From Streptomyces sp. L-9-10 (GTDB lineage Bacteria; Actinomycetota; Actinomycetes; Streptomycetales; Streptomycetaceae), in assembly GCF_004151105.1 (NCBI RefSeq), contig NZ_PHRF01000035.1, positions 62,001 through 126,000 of the forward strand: a stretch of DNA of 64,000 bases, written 5' to 3'. Positions 35,118-43,139 of the stretch are shown here, piece by piece. The first letter of the stretch is position 1, and each line of letters starts with the position of its first letter. A model generated the notes under the pieces. That model had not been told where the DNA came from. It did no database searches and saw nothing but the letters and a program-made list of their open reading frames with translations. Position numbers and translations under genes: made by a program.

Positions 35118-36467
35118 CTAAGCGGACTTCAGATAGTGGTCGAGGACACGGACGCCGAAGTGCAGCGCCGAGACGGGCACCCGCTCGTCCACGCCGTGGA
35201 AGAGCGCCTGGTAGTCGAAGCCGGGGGGCAGCTTGAGCGGCGAGAAGCCGTAGCCGGTGATGCCGAGCCGGGAGAACTGCTTGGCGTCCGTACCGCCCGA
35301 CATGCAGTACGGCACGACATGCCCGGCCGGGTCGAAGCGCTCGACGGCGGCGCGCAGCTTGGCGAACGTCGGCGAGTCGACCGGCGACTGGAGGGCCACC
35401 TCCCGGTGGTGGAACTCCCACTCCACATCCGGTCCTGTGAGCTGGTCCAGGGTGGTGCGGAACTCCTCCTCGCCGCCGGGCACCATGCGCCCGTCGACAT
35501 AGGCGGTGGCCTGGCCCGGGATGACATTGACCTTGTAACCGGCCTCCAGGACCGTCGGGTTGGCGCTGTTCCTTATCGTCGGCTCGACCAGCGCGGCGGC
35601 CGGGCCGAGCTTGCCGAGCAGCCCTTCCGTGTCGAAGTGCTCGGCGTTGACATCGGTGTCGATGTCGTAGAGCGCGGCGAGTTCGGCGAGGGCGGCCCGC
35701 ACGGTCGGGGTGAGCCGGACCGGCCAGGGGTGGCTGCCGATCCTGGCGACGGCGGCGGCGAGCCTGCTGACCGCGTTGGCGCGGTTCACCTTGGAGCCGT
35801 GCCCCGCCCTGCCGTGGGCGGTGAGCTTCAGCCAGCCGGTGCCGCGCTCCCCGGCGGCGATCGGGTAGAGCGCCATGCCGGGCCCGGCGTGGAAGGTGAA
35901 GGCCCCGGATTCGCTGATGCCTTCCGTGCACCCCTCGAACAGCTCAGGGTGCTGGTCGGCGAGGAATCCGGAGCCGTCCTCGGCGCTGGCCTCCTCGTCG
36001 GCGGTGTAGGCGAGCACGATGTCCCGGCGTGGCCGGATCCCGTCCCTGGCCCAGGCGCGGACGACCGACAGCACCATCGCGTCCATGTTCTTCATGTCGA
36101 CCGCGCCGCGGCCCCACACCACTCCGTCGCGGACCTCGCCGGAGAAGGGGTGCAGGCGCCAGTCGGCGGGCTCGGCGGGCACCACGTCCAGATGGCCGTG
36201 GACGAGGAGCGCGTCGGCCGAGGGGTCGGTGCCCTCGATCCTGGCCACCACGTTGGTGCGCCCGGGGGTCCGCTCCAGCAGCGTGGGTTCGATCCCCGCG
36301 TCCGCGAGCCGCTCCGCGACGTATTCGGCCGCCGGCCGCTCGCGGCAGTCCCCGCTCCCCCGGTTGGTGGTGTCGATACGGATGAGTTCCGAGGTGAACG
36401 CGACCACCTCGTCGAGCGCGGCCGCGTCGGGGCCACCACTCGTGTCGCTGGGTGTCATGTCAGCCAT
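35118..36467 (-). CDS. M20-family metallopeptidase (dipeptidase/deacylase type)
   Basis: The 449-residue protein has the full zinc set of M20: LLVHGHLDVVP near 90, VWGRGAVDMKN near 118 (bridging Asp), YTADEEASA near 152 (Glu-Glu), and the final His in ALFHGVDERVP near 430. The lid domain includes GRAGHGSKVN. It hydrolyses a peptide or N-acyl amino acid in the cytosol. The ATG at 36467 lies within the end of the D-aminopeptidase gene (8-bp overlap), behind a GGAGGAG site. Confidence 0.92.
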   Translation of the reverse strand: MADMTPSDTSGGPDAAALDEVVAFTSELIRIDTTNRGSGDCRERPAAEYVAERLADAGIEPTLLERTPGRTNVVARIEGTDPSADALLVHGHLDVVPAEPADWRLHPFSGEVRDGVVWGRGAVDMKNMDAMVLSVVRAWARDGIRPRRDIVLAYTADEEASAEDGSGFLADQHPELFEGCTEGISESGAFTFHAGPGMALYPIAAGERGTGWLKLTAHGRAGHGSKVNRANAVSRLAAAVARIGSHPWPVRLTPTVRAALAELAALYDIDTDVNAEHFDTEGLLGKLGPAAALVEPTIRNSANPTVLEAGYKVNVIPGQATAYVDGRMVPGGEEEFRTTLDQLTGPDVEWEFHHREVALQSPVDSPTFAKLRAAVERFDPAGHVVPYCMSGGTDAKQFSRLGITGYGFSPLKLPPGFDYQALFHGVDERVPVSALHFGVRVLDHYLKSA

Positions 36468-37293
36468 ACTGCTCCTCCACGGCGGCCGAAACGATCGTCG
36501 TGACCGCTTTGAAGGTACGAATGGCCTCATACATCGTCCCGCTGGTGTAGGCGGCCCGGCGCTCCCCGCTGGGGGCCACGCCCGGTACGACCGTGGCCAC
36601 GTCGGAGAGATGGGCGGCGTCGAACTCCATCTCCACGGTGAACGGGCCGCCCGCGACCGGCTCGTACCGTCCGGCGAGGGCCGTGGCCTCCTTGGCGGCG
36701 GCGCGGATGTCGGCGGCGGTACGGGCCGGGGTCCGGCAGACGGCCGCGTACCGCGAGACATGGTCCTTGACGGCGACCTTGCGCGCGTCCGGCGCGTAGC
36801 CCTCCGCGTCCACGCAGGTCAGGTCGTCGCCGGTGACCAGGACCACCGGGACGCCGTACTCCGCGACGACGCGCGCGTTCAGCAGCCCCTCGCTGGCCCG
36901 GGTGCCGTTCAGCCATACGCCGGTGAGGGAGTTGGCGAGATAGGTGTGCGCGAGCACCCCTTCCGTACCGGCGCCGGTGTGGTAGCCGACGAAGGCGATG
37001 CCGTCGACGTCACCGTGCTGGACGCCCTCGACCATGGACAGCGACTTGTGCCGGCCGGTCAGCATCTCGGCGCGCTCGTCGAGCCGTTCCAGCAGCAGAT
37101 TGCGCATGGTCCAGTGCGCCTCGTTGATCAGCACCTCATCGGCGCCGCCGTCGAGGAAGCCGAGTACGGCGGCGTTGACATCGGAGGTGAACAGGGAGCG
37201 GCAGCGTTCCCACTGGGGCGTGCCGGGCAGGACGTCGGCCGGCCAGGTCACCCCCGTGGCACCCTCCATGTCGGCGCTGATGAGGATCTTCAC
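36460..37293 (-). CDS. dppA: M55-family D-aminopeptidase, DppA-like
   Basis: The 277-residue protein begins MKILISADMEGATGVTW, the Asp/Glu metal motif (SxDxEGxxG) of DppA. It continues with EVLINEAHWTMRNLL, FVGYHTGAGTEGVLAHTY near 105 and VVLVTGDDLTCVDAEGY near 150. DppA is a zinc enzyme that removes N-terminal D-amino acids (D-Ala-D-Ala and related) and forms a decameric ring in Bacillus subtilis. It heads the four-gene peptidase operon and sets its likely purpose: using D-amino-acid-containing peptides such as wall fragments. Confidence 0.9.
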   Translation of the reverse strand: MKILISADMEGATGVTWPADVLPGTPQWERCRSLFTSDVNAAVLGFLDGGADEVLINEAHWTMRNLLLERLDERAEMLTGRHKSLSMVEGVQHGDVDGIAFVGYHTGAGTEGVLAHTYLANSLTGVWLNGTRASEGLLNARVVAEYGVPVVLVTGDDLTCVDAEGYAPDARKVAVKDHVSRYAAVCRTPARTAADIRAAAKEATALAGRYEPVAGGPFTVEMEFDAAHLSDVATVVPGVAPSGERRAAYTSGTMYEAIRTFKAVTTIVSAAVEEQYG

Positions 37294-37355
37294 AGGTGCT
37301 CCGTTCTCCAGGGGGAGAGACGTTTGACGGCATCGGCACGGGCGTCGGCGGGACG

Positions 37356-39413
37356 TTACACCCGTCGTACGACATGCAGCAGATACTCCTTGCGGTTGAG
37401 CGGATTGTGGTCCGTTCTGGGCCGGGCCGGGATGGTGTCGCGGACCGCTTCATAGTGGTCGAAGGACGCTTCGAGCACACCTTCTCCACTGGTCAGCGTA
37501 GGCAGCCGCTGTTCCAGTTCATGGACCCGGGCCGCCGGAATCTCCCCCTCCAGCAGATACGCGTGGCCGTTCGCCGACGAGGTGCGCGGGACGGCGCGCA
37601 GGCGCCCCAGGACGGGCAGTACGGCGCCGAGCGCGTCCGCCGGGAGGTCGAGCCGGAAGCGGTGCATCGGCTCGTACACCGTGGTGCCCGCCCTCTCCAG
37701 GGCGCTCATCAGCACCAGCGGGGTGAGATGGCGGAAGTCGCTGCCGGTGCTCGACATGCTCTTGTCGAAGACGCCGTGGGAGTGGCTCTGCCGGGGTGCG
37801 TAGCCGGAGTGCGTCATGGTGACCACGCAGTCGGTGACCTGCCAGCCGTGGATCCCCTGCCGCAGCGACTCCTTCACGGTGTCCTCCACGGCCTTCATGA
37901 ACGCGTACGGCATCGACCCCAGCTCGACCTCCAGCCGGAATTCCACGCCCGCGCCGACGGGAGCGGGATCGACGCGCAGCCCGACGGTCGCCAGAAAGGG
38001 ATTGGGATCCTTTCCCATGATCTCGGCGGCCGCTCCGCTGCCCGCGGGCCGTTCCACACAGATCGTCGTGGTCTCGCGGAAGGTGACGTCGACCCCGAAT
38101 TCGTCCAGCAGCGTCGCCTGGATGACCTCTTTCTGCACCTCGCCGTAGAGGGAGACGGAGATTTCCCGCCGGATCCGGTCCTGCCGCAGATTGATCAGCG
38201 GGTCCTGTTCGGCGAGCTGGGTGAGCGCGGCGTACATCGCGCCCTTGTCGGCGGCTCGGCGGGGAACGACGACTGTTTCGAGCGTCGGCGGGGAGAAGAA
38301 CCGGCGCTCCGCGGGGACGGCGGGCGGAATTCCGATCTCGTCGCCGATGCGGATGTCGCCGAGGCCCCGGAGCTTTCCGATCCGCCCGGCGGAGACCGAC
38401 GCGCGCCGGACGGCGGACCCGCGGTCGAACACGCTGATCGCGGTGACCTTGTCCTCCATGTCCCGTACCTCGTTCACCGGATCGCCCCCAGCATGGCCCG
38501 CGGTATCGCTCTGCGTGTCGGTCTGCGGATCGCGGTGGTATCGCAGCAGGTCCCGCGTCCTTACCGTGCCCGAGAACATCCGTACGTATGCGATCTTCTC
38601 CCCTGCCGGCCCCCGTTCCATCTTGAAGACCGTGCCGGAGACGGGCCCTTCGGGATCGCCTCCCGCCCTGGGCAGCAGTTCCCTGATGCCGGTGATGAGC
38701 GCGTCCACACCCGCGCCGGTGATCGCCGAGCCGAAGTAGACCGGGTGCACGAGCGCCCGTCGGGTCTGGCCGGCCAGTTCTTCGCGGAGCCGGTGGTACG
38801 GGAGCGCCGCCGGGTCGTCCACGTACGCGGCCAGCAGTGCGTCGTCGTGCTCGGCGAGCAGTTCGGCGAGCCCGGAGGTGAACGCGGCGTCGCCGGCGCC
38901 GTACGGCACGGGCAGCGCGGCGCGTGTGCCCAGACCGGTGGCCGCCCCCATCGCGATCACCGACGGGGAGAGCTTCTCGGACATGGCCCGCAGCACCTCT
39001 TCGTATCGCGCGCCGGTGCGGTCGATCTTGTTGACGAAGATCAGGGTGGGAATGCGCAGCCGCCGCAGCGTCCGCATGAGCACCCGGGTCTGCGCCTGCA
39101 CGCCCTCGACCGCGGAAATGACCAGCACGGCGCCGTCGAGCACGCCGAGGACCCGTTCCACTTCGGCGATGAAATCCGGGTGGCCGGGGGTATCGATCAG
39201 ATTGACCGTGGTGTGGCCGACGACGAACGAGACGACCGCGGATTTGATGGTGATGCCACGCTGTCGTTCCAGCGTCAGGGAATCCGTCTGGGTGCTGCCG
39301 TCATCGACACTTCCGATCTCGTCGATGACACCGGCGGTGAAGAGCAGCCGCTCGGTCAGACTTGTCTTACCGGCGTCGACATGCGCCAGAATTCCCAGGT
39401 TCAACGTACTCAT
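37356..39413 (-). CDS. otrA: Tetracycline-resistance ribosomal protection protein, OtrA/Tet(M)-like
   Basis: The 685-residue protein is an EF-G-like GTPase. GTP-binding motifs are AHVDAGKTSL near residue 10-19, RGITIKSA near 53, DTPGHPDF near 74 and VNKIDRT near 127. The later domains include the tip loop region QSHSHGVFDKSMSSTGSDFR near 565-585, like that of Tet proteins that dislodge tetracycline from the ribosome. The length is close to OtrA. A short Asp/Thr/Gly-rich insert lies near 300. The start is fixed: an in-frame TGA is three codons upstream. The ATG has no good ribosome site (only GAGG, 12 bp away), and it is buried in a leader ORF and hairpin. No antibiotic cluster surrounds it. 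Confidence 0.9.
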   Translation of the reverse strand: MSTLNLGILAHVDAGKTSLTERLLFTAGVIDEIGSVDDGSTQTDSLTLERQRGITIKSAVVSFVVGHTTVNLIDTPGHPDFIAEVERVLGVLDGAVLVISAVEGVQAQTRVLMRTLRRLRIPTLIFVNKIDRTGARYEEVLRAMSEKLSPSVIAMGAATGLGTRAALPVPYGAGDAAFTSGLAELLAEHDDALLAAYVDDPAALPYHRLREELAGQTRRALVHPVYFGSAITGAGVDALITGIRELLPRAGGDPEGPVSGTVFKMERGPAGEKIAYVRMFSGTVRTRDLLRYHRDPQTDTQSDTAGHAGGDPVNEVRDMEDKVTAISVFDRGSAVRRASVSAGRIGKLRGLGDIRIGDEIGIPPAVPAERRFFSPPTLETVVVPRRAADKGAMYAALTQLAEQDPLINLRQDRIRREISVSLYGEVQKEVIQATLLDEFGVDVTFRETTTICVERPAGSGAAAEIMGKDPNPFLATVGLRVDPAPVGAGVEFRLEVELGSMPYAFMKAVEDTVKESLRQGIHGWQVTDCVVTMTHSGYAPRQSHSHGVFDKSMSSTGSDFRHLTPLVLMSALERAGTTVYEPMHRFRLDLPADALGAVLPVLGRLRAVPRTSSANGHAYLLEGEIPAARVHELEQRLPTLTSGEGVLEASFDHYEAVRDTIPARPRTDHNPLNRKEYLLHVVRRV

Positions 39414-39477
39414 GGAGCGTCATGTCCTCTAGATAGGCGGTGGTGACCTTCCGGATGGGCATTGACGCTCCACGCAT
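39367..39477 (-). CDS. Leader peptide ORF overlapping the otrA-like start
   Basis: An ATG at 39477 has an excellent AAGGAG site 6 bp upstream, much better than that of the resistance gene. The frame encodes 36 residues (MRGASMPIRKVTTAYLEDMT, then LHEYVEPGNSGACRRR) and ends at a TAA 46 bp inside the resistance gene, in a different frame. It includes the rare codon CTA. A ribosome reading it must pass through the hairpin that covers the resistance-gene start. This fits translational coupling or attenuation sensed through ribosome stalling. Translation of this ORF is inferred. Confidence 0.6.
   Translation of the reverse strand: MRGASMPIRKVTTAYLEDMTLHEYVEPGNSGACRRR
39411..39472 (-). promoter_or_regulatory. 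Inverted repeat sequestering the otrA-like start codon
   Basis: TGGAGCGTCA (minus strand, 39472-39463) pairs perfectly with TGACGCTCCA (39422-39413), whose last base is the A of the resistance-gene ATG. The 40-base loop lies inside the leader ORF. In RNA the 10-bp stem would hide the initiation region unless a ribosome moves through the leader. Confidence 0.65.
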
Positions 39478-39639
39478 AATCTTCTCCTTGATCAATGGGC
39501 TGTCGCGGGGAGTACAGCAGAGGCCGCCGCGGGCGGCAACTCATTTCCGCGGCGGACCGGGGACCCGGGGGCTCGGACGACTCGACCGGACCCCGGGCGG
39601 GTGACTCGCCTGGACCGCGGGCTCAGGGGCCGGTGCGGT

Positions 39640-40359
39640 TCACTCGCGGGCGAGGATGTACCACCTGGCCGGCAGATCGATACGGGTGCCGTCCGGCAGT
39701 TGTTCCGTCTGGACCAGCGCGGTGTCCCCGTCCGCCAGGATCCGCAGCCCCGCCGCGCGCAGCAGCTCGGGCACTTCCTCGTCCCCGGCACCGGCCGGCC
39801 TGAGCCCGTGGTCGAAGACCCGCCGCAGCTTCGCGGGCGGGCCGCCCGGCCCCGCCGCGGCCTGCTGGAGCACGGCCTTGGAGGCACTGGTCAGCTCGGC
39901 GACGAACGCCCGGCCGCGCTCCCCCAGCAGCTCCGCGACCGCGCCCGCCACCGCCGGCCGGTCCTGGGGCTCGCTCTGGTGGATGACCGCGCGCATATAG
40001 ACATTGGTGTCGCCCGTACGCTCCCGCAGCGCGCGCACCGCGTCGTGGTCGACCAGGTCGAGCTGCTGGAACTCCGCGGACTTCTCGGTGTCGGCACGCA
40101 GCGCGTGCGCGATCGCCGCGTGCGACAGGTCCACTCCGATCGCCCGTGCGAAGCGGGTGGCCAGATAGCGGGTCTGGGTGCCGTTGCCACAGCCGAGGTC
40201 GGCCACGGGCAGGGTGGTGTCGGCGTACGGCAGCAGCAGAGCGCTGTCCGGTACGGAGGTGAAGGACGGGTCCGAGTCCCAGATCGCCTCGCCGGGCGCG
40301 TCGGAGGTCTCCGCCCAGAAACCTTCCCATGCCTCGCGGTAACGCTGCGACACGTCCAT
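39640..40359 (-). CDS. Class I SAM-dependent methyltransferase
   Basis: The 239-residue protein has the SAM loop VADLGCGNGTQTRYLA near residue 52, IGVDLSHAAI near 75, and QQLDLVDHDAV near 98, with an unusual NVYMRAVIHQSEPQDR in place of the common motif IV. The C-terminal part (GLRPAGAGDEEVPELLRAAG, IDLPARWYILARE) is typical of small-molecule methyltransferases. The substrate is unknown. It lies just upstream of the resistance gene on the same strand, 162 bp from the leader ORF. A methylation role in resistance is possible but not supported by any motif. Confidence 0.82.
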   Translation of the reverse strand: MDVSQRYREAWEGFWAETSDAPGEAIWDSDPSFTSVPDSALLLPYADTTLPVADLGCGNGTQTRYLATRFARAIGVDLSHAAIAHALRADTEKSAEFQQLDLVDHDAVRALRERTGDTNVYMRAVIHQSEPQDRPAVAGAVAELLGERGRAFVAELTSASKAVLQQAAAGPGGPPAKLRRVFDHGLRPAGAGDEEVPELLRAAGLRILADGDTALVQTEQLPDGTRIDLPARWYILARE

Positions 40360-40380
40360 ATACGGCCTCCCCTGTTCCGG

Positions 40381-40395
40381 CCCGCCGAAGGCGGG
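40381..40395. terminator. Short hairpin between the phosphatase and methyltransferase genes
   Basis: CCCGCC-GAA-GGCGGG lies 22 bp upstream of the methyltransferase ATG and about 110 bp past the end of the SpoIIE-type gene. It could terminate the upstream transcript or shape the 5' leader of the methyltransferase mRNA. Confidence 0.4.
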
Positions 40396-40506
40396 CTGTA
40401 GAGGACCGGACTACCGTCCGCGCAGGTCGGGGGGCAAGGGGAAGGATGCCTCTTTCACACTCCGTTGGACCGCGCCCGTCCTTTCGCGCCGGGCGGGGGG
40501 CAGCCC

Positions 40507-43002
40507 TTACGTGCGCACCAGGGCCTGTTCGAACCAGACCGTCTTGCCGCGCGCGGAGCTGCTGGTGCCCCACTCCCTGGCCAGGGTGCTCACCACCCGC
40601 AGTCCGCGCCCGAACTCGTCGTCCCGGCCCGCGTCCAGCAGCGCGGCGGGGGCCGGCTCGTCATCGAGGACCTCGCACAGCAGCGCGTCCGTACGGACGA
40701 GACGCAGCCCGACCCGCCGGGACCGCGCGTGCTTCACGGCGTTGGTGACCAGTTCGCTGACCATCAGCTGGGCCGTCTCCACCGCGGCCGGCAGCTCCCA
40801 GTGGAGCAGCTGTCCGCGCACCAGCCGTCTGGCCCTGGCCACCTCGCGCGGATCCAGGGCGAGGTGGAACTCCGCGACGTCCCTGTCCGGGATGCCGTTC
40901 AGCCTGGCCATCAGGAGCGCCACGTCGTCCTTGCGCCCCTCCCGGGTGTTGAACGCGCGGATGATGGTGTCGCAGGCGTCGTCCATCGAGGCGGCGGGGT
41001 GCGCGGCGGAGGCGCAGAGCGCGGCCAGACCGTCCCCGACGTCCGCCCTGCGGACCTCGACGAGACCGTCGGTGCAGAGCACCAGCCGGTCGCCGGGCCC
41101 CACCTTCACGGTCGCGGTCTCGAAGGCCACTCCGCCCACTCCTATGGGGGCACCGGTCGGCAGATCGAGCACCTCGGCCCCGCCGCTCTCCGCGCGGACG
41201 AGCACCGGCGGAATGTGCCCGGCGTTGGCGATCTGGAGCTCGGACCTGATCGGGTCGTACACCGCGTACAGACAGGTCGCCAGATACAGTTCGCCGAGCC
41301 GCTGCGCCACGTCGTCGAGATTGCGCAGCAGTTGGGCGGGCGGCAGCTCCATGGTCGCCATGGTCCGCACGGCGGTGCGCAACTGGCCCATCATCGCGGC
41401 CGAGTTGAGCCCGTGCCCCATCACATCGCCGACGACCAGCGCGGTGCGCGAGCCGGGCAGCTTGACGGCGTCGAACCAGTCGCCGCCGATCCGGCCGAGC
41501 CGGGCGCCCGGCAGATAGCGGGTCGCGATGTCACACCCCGCCATGTGCGGCGGGACCCGCGGCAGCATGCTGTCCTGGAGTGTGTCGGCGACATTCTCCT
41601 GGTACGTGTACATCCGGGCGTTGTCGAGTACGAGCCCGGCGCGGGCGGCGAGCTCCGCGCCGGTCGTACGGTCCATGTCGTCGAACGGCTGCCGGTCGGG
41701 CCGCCGCATCAGCACCATGAAGCCGAGCACCACGTCACGCGCCTTCAGCGGGACGAGGAGCATCGACCGGTGGTTGATGAGAGGGCGCAGATCACGCTTC
41801 TCGAACTCGCCCGAGATCCGGTCGCCCGCCTCCTCGCTGAGGCGCGGGATGAGCACGGGCTCGCCGGTGCTCATGCACTGGAAGAACGGGGTGTGTTCGG
41901 GGAAGGCCATGGCCTCGCCGATGGGCACGGTGTCGTCCCAGCGGCCCGGTTCGTCGTTGTGCTCGACCCAGACCCGGTGCCAGACGGTGGTCGCGTCGGG
42001 CGGTCCGTCCGGGAAGCCCTCCCCGGCGAGTACGGCGGCACGCAGATGCGTACCCGCGAAGTCGGTGAAGCGGGGCACGGCCGCGCTGGTGACCTCGCGG
42101 ATGGTGTGGGCCAGATCGAGGGACGAGCCGATCCGGCCGCTGACCTCGTTCAGGAACTCCAGCCGCTCGCGTACCGCCGCGTATTCGAGGTCCAGCTCGG
42201 GACGGGGGACCGGCCGCCGCCGGGAATCCCCGTCCCCGCCCCCGTCCAGCGGCTCCGTCACGCCGAAGCGGCCCGCGGGCCGCTTCGGCACACCCCAGTC
42301 CGGGGTGACGGGCACCAGGTCGTGGTAGCTGAACTCCAGGACCGGATAACCGAGTTCGAGGACCTGCGCGACGATGCGACCGGATTCGGCGGGACCCATG
42401 TTCGGCAGGATGTCCGGCAGCCGCCGGGCCAGCGCCTCGGCGTCGGGGAGCTCGGTGTGCAGGGCGAAGGCCGGAGAGATCCGCCGGTCACCGGCCCGGC
42501 CGTCCGCGCCTGCCCGGCTCTCCGTGCCGTCCGGGCCGTTGGCTCCGGCATTCTTGAACTGGGCGGCGTCCGCGGCGAGTACGAGATGGCGCCCGGTTCC
42601 CGGGCCGACGAGCGGATACACCCACCACACCACGTCGAGCCGGTCGCGGCCCCGCTCGGAGAGCGTCGCGTACCCCGCGGTCGGGTAGGAGCCGCGGCGG
42701 TGCAGCCCCGGGCCGCCCTCGCCACCGGTATCGAGGACGGTGCCGATCTCGATGTCGGTGTCGGTGTCGTACATGCCGTGCGCCACGCCGCGTTCCTCCG
42801 CGGCGAGGGCGCCGGCGACCGGCATCAGATCGGTGGCCGGCTGCCCCACCGCCTCGTCCTTCGCATGGCCGAAAAGTCTCCGTGCGCCGGTCGACCAGTG
42901 CGAGACCAGGCCGTCCCCGTCCACGACGACCACGGCGAGCGGAATCCGGCCGGCCGCGGCGGGCCGCTGCCGCGACGCTCCCGGCGGAACACCACTGTCC
43001 AT
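40507..43002 (-). CDS. PAS-GAF-SpoIIE phosphatase with C-terminal anti-sigma-type kinase domain
   Basis: The 831-residue protein carries a PAS-like sensor at the start (PLAVVVVDGDGLVSHWSTG), a middle GAF domain (about residues 280-440), and a PP2C/SpoIIE phosphatase with metal Asp residues in IGGDWFDAV near 510, VVGDVMGHG near 535 and LCTDGLVEV near 640. It ends with an RsbW-like HATPase (SELVTNAVKHARSRR near 750). It thus unites switch phosphatase and anti-sigma kinase, as in the many streptomycete partner-switching proteins. It should control an anti-anti-sigma factor, so a sigma factor, in response to a signal bound by PAS/GAF. No partner gene is adjacent. Confidence 0.9.
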   Translation of the reverse strand: MDSGVPPGASRQRPAAAGRIPLAVVVVDGDGLVSHWSTGARRLFGHAKDEAVGQPATDLMPVAGALAAEERGVAHGMYDTDTDIEIGTVLDTGGEGGPGLHRRGSYPTAGYATLSERGRDRLDVVWWVYPLVGPGTGRHLVLAADAAQFKNAGANGPDGTESRAGADGRAGDRRISPAFALHTELPDAEALARRLPDILPNMGPAESGRIVAQVLELGYPVLEFSYHDLVPVTPDWGVPKRPAGRFGVTEPLDGGGDGDSRRRPVPRPELDLEYAAVRERLEFLNEVSGRIGSSLDLAHTIREVTSAAVPRFTDFAGTHLRAAVLAGEGFPDGPPDATTVWHRVWVEHNDEPGRWDDTVPIGEAMAFPEHTPFFQCMSTGEPVLIPRLSEEAGDRISGEFEKRDLRPLINHRSMLLVPLKARDVVLGFMVLMRRPDRQPFDDMDRTTGAELAARAGLVLDNARMYTYQENVADTLQDSMLPRVPPHMAGCDIATRYLPGARLGRIGGDWFDAVKLPGSRTALVVGDVMGHGLNSAAMMGQLRTAVRTMATMELPPAQLLRNLDDVAQRLGELYLATCLYAVYDPIRSELQIANAGHIPPVLVRAESGGAEVLDLPTGAPIGVGGVAFETATVKVGPGDRLVLCTDGLVEVRRADVGDGLAALCASAAHPAASMDDACDTIIRAFNTREGRKDDVALLMARLNGIPDRDVAEFHLALDPREVARARRLVRGQLLHWELPAAVETAQLMVSELVTNAVKHARSRRVGLRLVRTDALLCEVLDDEPAPAALLDAGRDDEFGRGLRVVSTLAREWGTSSSARGKTVWFEQALVRT

Positions 43003-43122
43003 GGGTGGGAGGCTCCTTCCCTGCCGCCAGGATCCGCGGCTCCGCCCTCCACGGTACGGCCCTGCGCGGGGTTGCGCGGGGCAATGAACTAATCAGTAGT
43101 GCGCCCGCGCACAACCCCCTGT

Positions 43123-43139
43123 TGACTGAAATTCAGTCA
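43123..43139. promoter_or_regulatory. Perfect palindrome resembling a TetR-family operator
   Basis: TGACTGAAATTCAGTCA is a perfect 17-bp palindrome. It covers the stop codon of the MFS gene and lies 121-137 bp upstream of the SpoIIE-type gene start, in the 134-bp gap and on the AT-richest part of it. A second weaker repeat, ACTA-ATCAG-TAGT, occurs near 43088-43100. No TetR gene is adjacent. Confidence 0.5.

Noticed and set aside
37356-40359. Part of a tetracycline biosynthetic cluster
   Set aside because: Only the OtrA-like gene and a general methyltransferase are present; no polyketide synthase, cyclase or oxygenase is nearby.
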